NCBI GenBank assembly: GCA_023151115.1
Contig: JAKLJP010000028.1
Coordinates: 1 to 64,000, forward strand
DNA length: 64,000 nucleotides
Source of the DNA: Anaerolineae bacterium
GTDB lineage: Bacteria; Chloroflexota; Anaerolineae; 4572-78; J111
Direction of reading: 5' to 3'
Shown piece by piece: positions 60,003-64,000 of the stretch. The notes beneath the pieces are model-generated. The model searched no databases and was not told the DNA's origin. It saw only the letters and a list, made by a program, of their open reading frames with translations. The position numbers were made by a program, and so were the translations under genes. Numbering within the stretch: position 1 is the stretch's first letter; each line of letters starts with the position of its first letter.

Positions 60003-60830
60003 ATGGCAGACTCTCCGTTACCTCCCAAACACACCCCCTGGAGCGATCTCGACCTCAACCGCTGGCGCGAATATGAGGAAATCAAAACCGACTCCCTTTG
60101 GATGTATGACAACCGGGCCAGCGGCGATGGGCACAAGCTTGACTATCACGGCAATTACATTCCCCAGCTTGCCACCCAACTGCTGACCCGCTACAGCAAA
60201 AAAGATGAGATCGTGCTGGACTTGTTTCTCGGCTCCGGCACCACTGCCATCGAGGCGGCTCGGCTGAATCGGCGCTGCATTGGGGTGGAACTCAAGCCGG
60301 AACTGGTCGAATATGTGCGCGACAAAATTAAACCTGAACTGCTGGACTCACGGATACATTTGCTGCAAGGCAACAGCGCCGCCCCGGAAACTGTCAGGCA
60401 AATCAACGAGACCCTCGGCGGCATGCAGGCCAACGCGGCTCACCTGCTCATTCTCCACCCACCCTACGCCGACATCATCAAATTCTCCGACCGGCCCGAT
60501 GATCTGTCCAACGCCCCCACCACCGAAACTTTTTTGGACAGCTTTGAGGTTGTGGCCCGTCACGGCTATGAATTGCTCGCTCCGGGCCGCTTCGCTGCGC
60601 TCATCATCGGCGACAAATATGCCAACGGCGAACTGGTTCCGCTCGGCTTTTGGTGCATGGAACGCATGAACCGGGTGGGTTTCAAAACTAAGGCCATTAT
60701 CGTCAAAAATATCGAAGGCAATGAAAAGGGCAAAGGCAAATCGGCTAACCTGTGGCGCTATCGGGCGCTGGCGGGAGGATATTATATTTTTAAGCACGAG
60801 TATGTGATGGTTTTTTTTAAGCCGAAGTAG
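60003..60830 (+). CDS. DNA methyltransferase (N4/N6 type, HPPY variant)
   Basis: A 275-residue DNA methyltransferase of the N6-adenine/N4-cytosine family. Motif I is IVLDLFLGSGTTAIEA near residue 75 (FxGxG), followed by RCIGVELKPELVEYV. Motif IV reads LLILHPPYADIIKFS near 153, with His in place of the usual Asp or Ser of (D/S)PPY. The target-recognition part would be C-terminal (LWRYRALAGGYYIFKHEYVMVF). It begins directly at the toxin stop and is joined without a gap to a nuclease-like gene, so it is likely the protective half of a restriction-modification system. Target site unknown. Confidence 0.85.
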   Translation: MADSPLPPKHTPWSDLDLNRWREYEEIKTDSLWMYDNRASGDGHKLDYHGNYIPQLATQLLTRYSKKDEIVLDLFLGSGTTAIEAARLNRRCIGVELKPELVEYVRDKIKPELLDSRIHLLQGNSAAPETVRQINETLGGMQANAAHLLILHPPYADIIKFSDRPDDLSNAPTTETFLDSFEVVARHGYELLAPGRFAALIIGDKYANGELVPLGFWCMERMNRVGFKTKAIIVKNIEGNEKGKGKSANLWRYRALAGGYYIFKHEYVMVFFKPK

Positions 60831-61478
60831 ATGTCTGACCCTATCCTCATTCGGCATGAACTCAACAAGCTCAAAATCCTGCCGCCCTGGGGGCGCAAAC
60901 AAGGCGACCAGTGGGATAAGTGGAGCAATTTTGTTTATGAACTGGAAACACTCCACGAGGTTTGGGCGCAGGTAAACCTGGTGGCCCGCCGGGAAGGGCT
61001 GGAGGTTAAAGCTTTCGGCGCTTACGCGGTCAACCGATGGTACAATCACCATACCCACGACCAGATTCTACAACTGTTTCTGGCCCACCCGGCTACCCAG
61101 CCTGAAGAAAACCGCAAGCATCATACCGTTGATTTTTACCTGCGCGGCCTGCCGTTTGATCTCAAAATCAGCCATTTTCCCCGCGCTTACCCCGAAACTA
61201 TTGACTACGCCCAACAGCGCCCCCATCATCTGGCCCGCTGGTTGTACCAGCATCAATCCAAACAGAGACGCTACCATACCGGCAATCGCCTCTTCCTTAT
61301 TTTGCGCAACCGCGCCCAACCGGAACTGAGTTGGCAGCTTCGCCGCGATTTTGCCACCCTGGAACAACGCATCCACGAATTTTTGGAGGCTCCGACCCTG
61401 CTCGGTTTAACCCTGCCCCAGCCAGAGCCTCAGCCAGCTTCCCAGCCATGGGCAGCGATAATTTTCCACATTCTATAA
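60831..61478 (+). CDS. Putative restriction endonuclease (PD-(D/E)XK-like)
   Basis: A 215-residue protein not matched to a named enzyme. The key stretch is HTVDFYLRGLPFDLKISHFP near residue 101: an Asp, eight to nine residues, then Asp-Leu-Lys, fitting the D...(D/E)xK nuclease core. LRGLPFDLK also predicts two strands. A basic segment (HQSKQRRYHTGNRLFLILRNR) and Arg/His-rich helix follow. It starts with ATG directly after the methyltransferase stop (TAG/ATG), which is the main argument for a cognate restriction enzyme. An antiphage or nicking role is possible. Confidence 0.68.
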   Translation: MSDPILIRHELNKLKILPPWGRKQGDQWDKWSNFVYELETLHEVWAQVNLVARREGLEVKAFGAYAVNRWYNHHTHDQILQLFLAHPATQPEENRKHHTVDFYLRGLPFDLKISHFPRAYPETIDYAQQRPHHLARWLYQHQSKQRRYHTGNRLFLILRNRAQPELSWQLRRDFATLEQRIHEFLEAPTLLGLTLPQPEPQPASQPWAAIIFHIL

Positions 61479-61500
61479 AAACCACGTTACTACTCAGTCT

Positions 61501-61541
61501 CATGTCATTTTCGAGACCAAAGGTCGAGAAATCCCCAGGGC
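61501..61541. repeat. Half copy of the 94-bp palindromic repeat
   Basis: CATGTCATTTTCGAGACC then GGTCGAGAAATCCCC matches one arm only; it lies just after the nuclease-like gene. Confidence 0.78.
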
Positions 61542-61707
61542 ACAACAATATTGAGTTTGAAAGACCCCTTTTTTGGATGACACCTATCGTCTAAAAGAGT
61601 GACAAATGCCACTTACCCCTAGAAACACCAGCGCGTAAAATCAAAGCAGAAACCCAATAAGCATCCCGGGCGAGACCAACGATGTTCTGCGGTCGAGGAG
61701 GCAAGCC

Positions 61708-62172
61708 ATGATCAAGAAAATACTCGTTTCTCTGGATGGTTCCCAGTTGGCGGAGAAAGCTTTACCGTATGCTCAACTGTTAGCCCAGAAATTTGAAGCC
61801 GAACTGGTTTTAGTGCGAGTACTGCACCTTTCCTCAGATTTTGCCGGGGGGATACCGGGAATCGGGATCGTTCGCGAGCAAGTTATCCGGGAACGAGTAG
61901 AGGCAAAAAGTTATCTTGATCGTGTCTTGCTTCAACTGCGGAGCATGCGTCTGTCAGCCCATGCGATAATTATGGATGTTCACCCGACGGCCGACGCTAT
62001 TGTAGATTTGGCGGCTGAGGAAGCCGTTGATCTGATTGTTATAAGCACCCATGGCCGCTCTGGTTTGAGCCGCTGGATCTATGGCAGCGTAGCCAGTAAA
62101 GTGTTGCAATATGCTCCCTGTCCGGTCTTTTTGGTCAGAGCCAATGAGTCAGCCAAACGATTTGCTGTGTGA
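61708..62172 (+). CDS. Universal stress protein
   Basis: A 154-residue UspA-family protein. KKILVSLDGSQLAEKALPYAQLLA begins the Rossmann-like fold, and the ATP-binding motif IVISTHGRSGLSRWIYGSVASKVLQYAPCPVFLV (Gx2Gx9Gx-type) lies near residue 113. It is likely an ATP-binding stress or energy-state protein. It is located before a hydrogenase gene cluster, and UspA genes often neighbour anaerobic or energy genes, but no direct link is visible. ATG follows GAGGAGG. Confidence 0.9.
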   Translation: MIKKILVSLDGSQLAEKALPYAQLLAQKFEAELVLVRVLHLSSDFAGGIPGIGIVREQVIRERVEAKSYLDRVLLQLRSMRLSAHAIIMDVHPTADAIVDLAAEEAVDLIVISTHGRSGLSRWIYGSVASKVLQYAPCPVFLVRANESAKRFAV

Positions 62173-62206
62173 TGAGTTGGCCTGAAGTTTCCCTTTTTTC
62201 ACAAAT

Positions 62207-62228
62207 TATTGTGAAATATATCACAATA
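62207..62228 (+). promoter_or_regulatory. CRP/FNR-type palindrome upstream of hoxE
   Basis: TATTGTGA (62207-62214), centre AATATA, TCACAATA (62221-62228): perfect 8-bp arms, with the TGTGA-N6-TCACA form of CRP-type sites. TATGAT at 62283-62288 is a possible -10 with a poor -35, as expected for an activator-dependent promoter. Confidence 0.72.
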
Positions 62229-62344
62229 GGATGAATGTCACCCGAAAAAGGTGATACCTAACACTATTGGTACTGGCTTAGCTATGATATGCTAGGCCAT
62301 AATTTAAACCGTTTCATACCCCACATTTAGTAAAGGAAAACGCG

Positions 62345-62941
62345 ATGGCTAATGTGATCAAAGATGACGCCAGCAAGTCAGCAAAAGCTGCCGAAGCCGA
62401 GCACCCCAGCGGCGACCCTCGCTTTAAATTGGTTGATCGAGCCTTGAAGCGGCTGCAATATCAACAGGATGCTTTGATTGAGGTGCTTCATACGGCGCAA
62501 GAAGCGTTTGGCTACCTGTCGGAAGATTTACTCATTTACACCGCCCACCAGTTGAAACTACCCCTCAGTTGGGTCTACGGGGTAGCAACCTTCTATCACT
62601 TCTTTTCGCTCAAACCCCTGGGTGAGCACACCTGCATTGTTTGCCTCGGTACAGCTTGTTACGTCAAGCAGGCCGGCGAAATTGTCACCAAACTTCAGGA
62701 AGAATTTGGCATTGAGGCCGGCCAGACAACCCCAGACGGCAAACTCAGCCTTTCGACCGCCCGCTGTCTGGGCAGTTGTGGCCTGGCCCCGGTGCTGGTG
62801 CTGGACGGCAATGTGGTGGGCCGAGAAGGGCCGGCTTCAACCGTTGAGCGGGTCAGGGCGCTGGTAGCCGGGCAGATCGCTCCCGTTGAGCCAAAATCTG
62901 CGTCACCGTCTCTGGAATTAGAGGAGGCTGAAGCCTTATGA
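62345..62941 (+). CDS. hoxE: HoxE/NuoE-like 2Fe-2S subunit
   Basis: A 198-residue subunit of a bidirectional hydrogenase diaphorase or related NADH-linked complex. [18 protein letters not shown] near residue 38 is the helical part, and the thioredoxin-like domain carries the 2Fe-2S ligands in [10 protein letters not shown] near 98 and [17 protein letters not shown] near 138. It passes electrons from the hoxF subunit. A short acidic C-terminal tail is unusual. ATG at 62345 follows AAGGA, and the end overlaps hoxF by four bases (ATGA). Confidence 0.9.
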   Translation: MANVIKDDASKSAKAAEAEHPSGDPRFKLVDRALKRLQYQQDALIEVLHTAQEAFGYLSEDLLIYTAHQLKLPLSWVYGVATFYHFFSLKPLGEHTCIVCLGTACYVKQAGEIVTKLQEEFGIEAGQTTPDGKLSLSTARCLGSCGLAPVLVLDGNVVGREGPASTVERVRALVAGQIAPVEPKSASPSLELEEAEAL

Positions 62942-64000
62942 ATCGCGATGATTTACAAACCATAGCCCAAAAAGAACAAGAACGGCAGCAGCAGTTTCGC
63001 TGCCGGTTGTTATGCTGCGCCAGCACCGCCTGTTTGTCGTCCGGTTCACCCTCGGTCCAGGAGGTTTTTGAACAGGCGGTCAAAGCAAACCAATTAACCA
63101 AAGAGGTCCAACTTGTCTCAACCGGCTGTATGGGGCTGTGCAGCCGCGGGCCAATGGTGCGGGTGCAGACCCCCAACGAGCCGGAGATTCTCTACGAGCA
63201 TGTTGATCGTCAGGTAGCTCAAAAAATTGTCAGTAAACATATTGTCCATGAGCCGGAGGTAACGCCTGACGTAACCCCTCATGTGCTCTCGCAGGATATT
63301 CCTTTCTTTACCCGGCAAACCCGTGTGGTTCTGTCTAATTCAGGTAATATTGACCCAGAGCGCCTGGAAGAATACATCATGCACGGCGGCTATAAGGCTC
63401 TGGTCCATGTTTTACGCGAGATGTCGCCGGAGCAAGTGTGCGATGAGATTACCCGCAGTGGTCTGCGTGGGCGTGGCGGCGCCGGCTATCCCACCGGCAT
63501 TAAGTGGGGCCTGGTTCGTAAAGCGCCCGGCGATAAGAAATTCGTAGTTGCCAACGGCGACGAAGGCGACCCCGGCGCTTACATGGATCGCACCGTTATG
63601 GAGTCAGACCCGCACCGGGTGTTAGAAGGGATGGCCATTGCCGGTTATGCCATTGGCGCGGAACAGGGCTATATCTACGTGCGGGGTGAATATCCCATCG
63701 CCATCAAGCGCCTGGAAAAAGCCATTCGCACCGCTGAACGGCGCGGGCTGCTGGGTAGTCGGGTTTTTGAAAGTAATTTCAATTTCCGGGTTGATATTCG
63801 GATTGGCGCGGGCGCATTTGTGTGCGGCGAGGAAACAGCACTGATGGCTTCGATTATGGGCCGGCGCGGCCAGCCCGTCCCGCGGCCGCCCTACCCGTCA
63901 CAAAGCGGCCTGTGGGGCTACCCCACCCTGATCAACAACGTGGAAACCTATGCCAATATTGCGCCCATCATTAATAACGGCGCAAGTTGGTATGCCGGCA
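62938..64000 (+). CDS. hoxF: HoxF/HndC-like NADH-binding flavoprotein subunit (partial, runs off window)
   Basis: The first 354 codons of a diaphorase large subunit; the rest lies beyond 64000. Residues about 22-75 form an N-terminal thioredoxin-like 2Fe-2S domain ([11 protein letters not shown] and [11 protein letters not shown]), absent from plain NuoF and present in HoxF/HndC-type proteins. Then the NADH loop [17 protein letters not shown] near 180 and the FMN motif [17 protein letters not shown] near 208. [19 protein letters not shown] near 288 is also conserved. HoxE plus HoxF indicates an NAD(P)-linked hydrogenase, with HoxU and hydrogenase genes expected next. Confidence 0.9.
   Translation, partial: MNRDDLQTIAQKEQERQQQFRCRLLCCASTACLSSGSPSVQEVFEQAVKANQLTKEVQLVSTGCMGLCSRGPMVRVQTPNEPEILYEHVDRQVAQKIVSKHIVHEPEVTPDVTPHVLSQDIPFFTRQTRVVLSNSGNIDPERLEEYIMHGGYKALVHVLREMSPEQVCDEITRSGLRGRGGAGYPTGIKWGLVRKAPGDKKFVVANGDEGDPGAYMDRTVMESDPHRVLEGMAIAGYAIGAEQGYIYVRGEYPIAIKRLEKAIRTAERRGLLGSRVFESNFNFRVDIRIGAGAFVCGEETALMASIMGRRGQPVPRPPYPSQSGLWGYPTLINNVETYANIAPIINNGASWYAG

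Overview
The window is a dense bacterial chromosome segment of roughly 55% GC, with about 55 protein genes, three tRNA genes and an unusually large amount of short repetitive DNA. The gene mix points to Chloroflexota (Anaerolineae-like): DUF2079, YfhO-like and GT39-like giant membrane proteins, a LuxR-family ATPase regulator, lipoprotein binding proteins with Val/Glu/Lys-rich linkers, a fused complex I NuoB-C-D, a PPi-type phosphofructokinase and a HoxEF-type hydrogenase module. This is inference from families; no rRNA or marker phylogeny is available here.

Layout. 1-14.1 kb: two overlapping glycosyltransferase-like membrane proteins, phosphofructokinase, MFS exporter, phosphatase, aldo/keto reductase, acetyltransferase, an AT-rich orphan and a YfhO-like protein. 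14.2-19.9 kb: response regulator overlapping a large AAA-LuxR regulator, GYD protein, a nonsense-interrupted alpha/beta hydrolase and an SRPBCC protein. 20.2-25.1 kb: ABC exporter pair, DUF2752 and a small membrane protein, a selenocysteine tRNA gene convergent with lpdA, and a small orphan. 25.2-33.8 kb, mostly minus strand: histidine kinase, phosphatase, Uma2 protein, leuS with a candidate attenuator leader, ilvE, two tRNA-Ala genes, moaA and a SufR-like regulator divergent from the next operon. 34.1-40.6 kb: complex I genes (nuoBCD fusion, nuoI with a C-terminal helix-hairpin-helix extension, a DUF1858-like membrane protein), then an ArsR/ArsM cluster. 40.7-52.6 kb: two complete LacI-controlled CUT2-type sugar ABC importers in tandem with an SDR epimerase between them. 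52.8-61.5 kb: a decayed toxin-antitoxin pair, DUF2079 protein, methyltransferase, PolX, and a four-gene cassette joining a toxin-antitoxin pair to a DNA methyltransferase and a probable PD-(D/E)XK nuclease. 61.7-64 kb: UspA, then hoxE and the start of hoxF behind a CRP/FNR-type palindrome; hoxF runs off the window.

How the parts fit. The cell looks like a heterotrophic carbohydrate user (two sugar importers, PPi-type glycolysis enzyme) with flexible electron transport (complex I, hydrogenase diaphorase), molybdopterin synthesis (moaA) and selenocysteine decoding. Several promoters can be read directly: divergent promoters between the SufR-like gene and nuo, an ArsR palindrome over its own -10 box, and a 44-bp triple operator directly after the promoter of the second LacI gene.

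The most striking features beyond ordinary genes are: (1) a leader region upstream of leuS on the minus strand with a promoter, a Leu-rich 44-codon ORF, competing helices and an intrinsic terminator; (2) tRNA-Sec; (3) the toxin-antitoxin plus restriction-modification cassette; (4) many families of 7-8 bp tandem repeats that sit between genes as hairpins and also inside reading frames of the large membrane proteins; and (5) a 94-bp palindromic repeat present as two full and two half copies.
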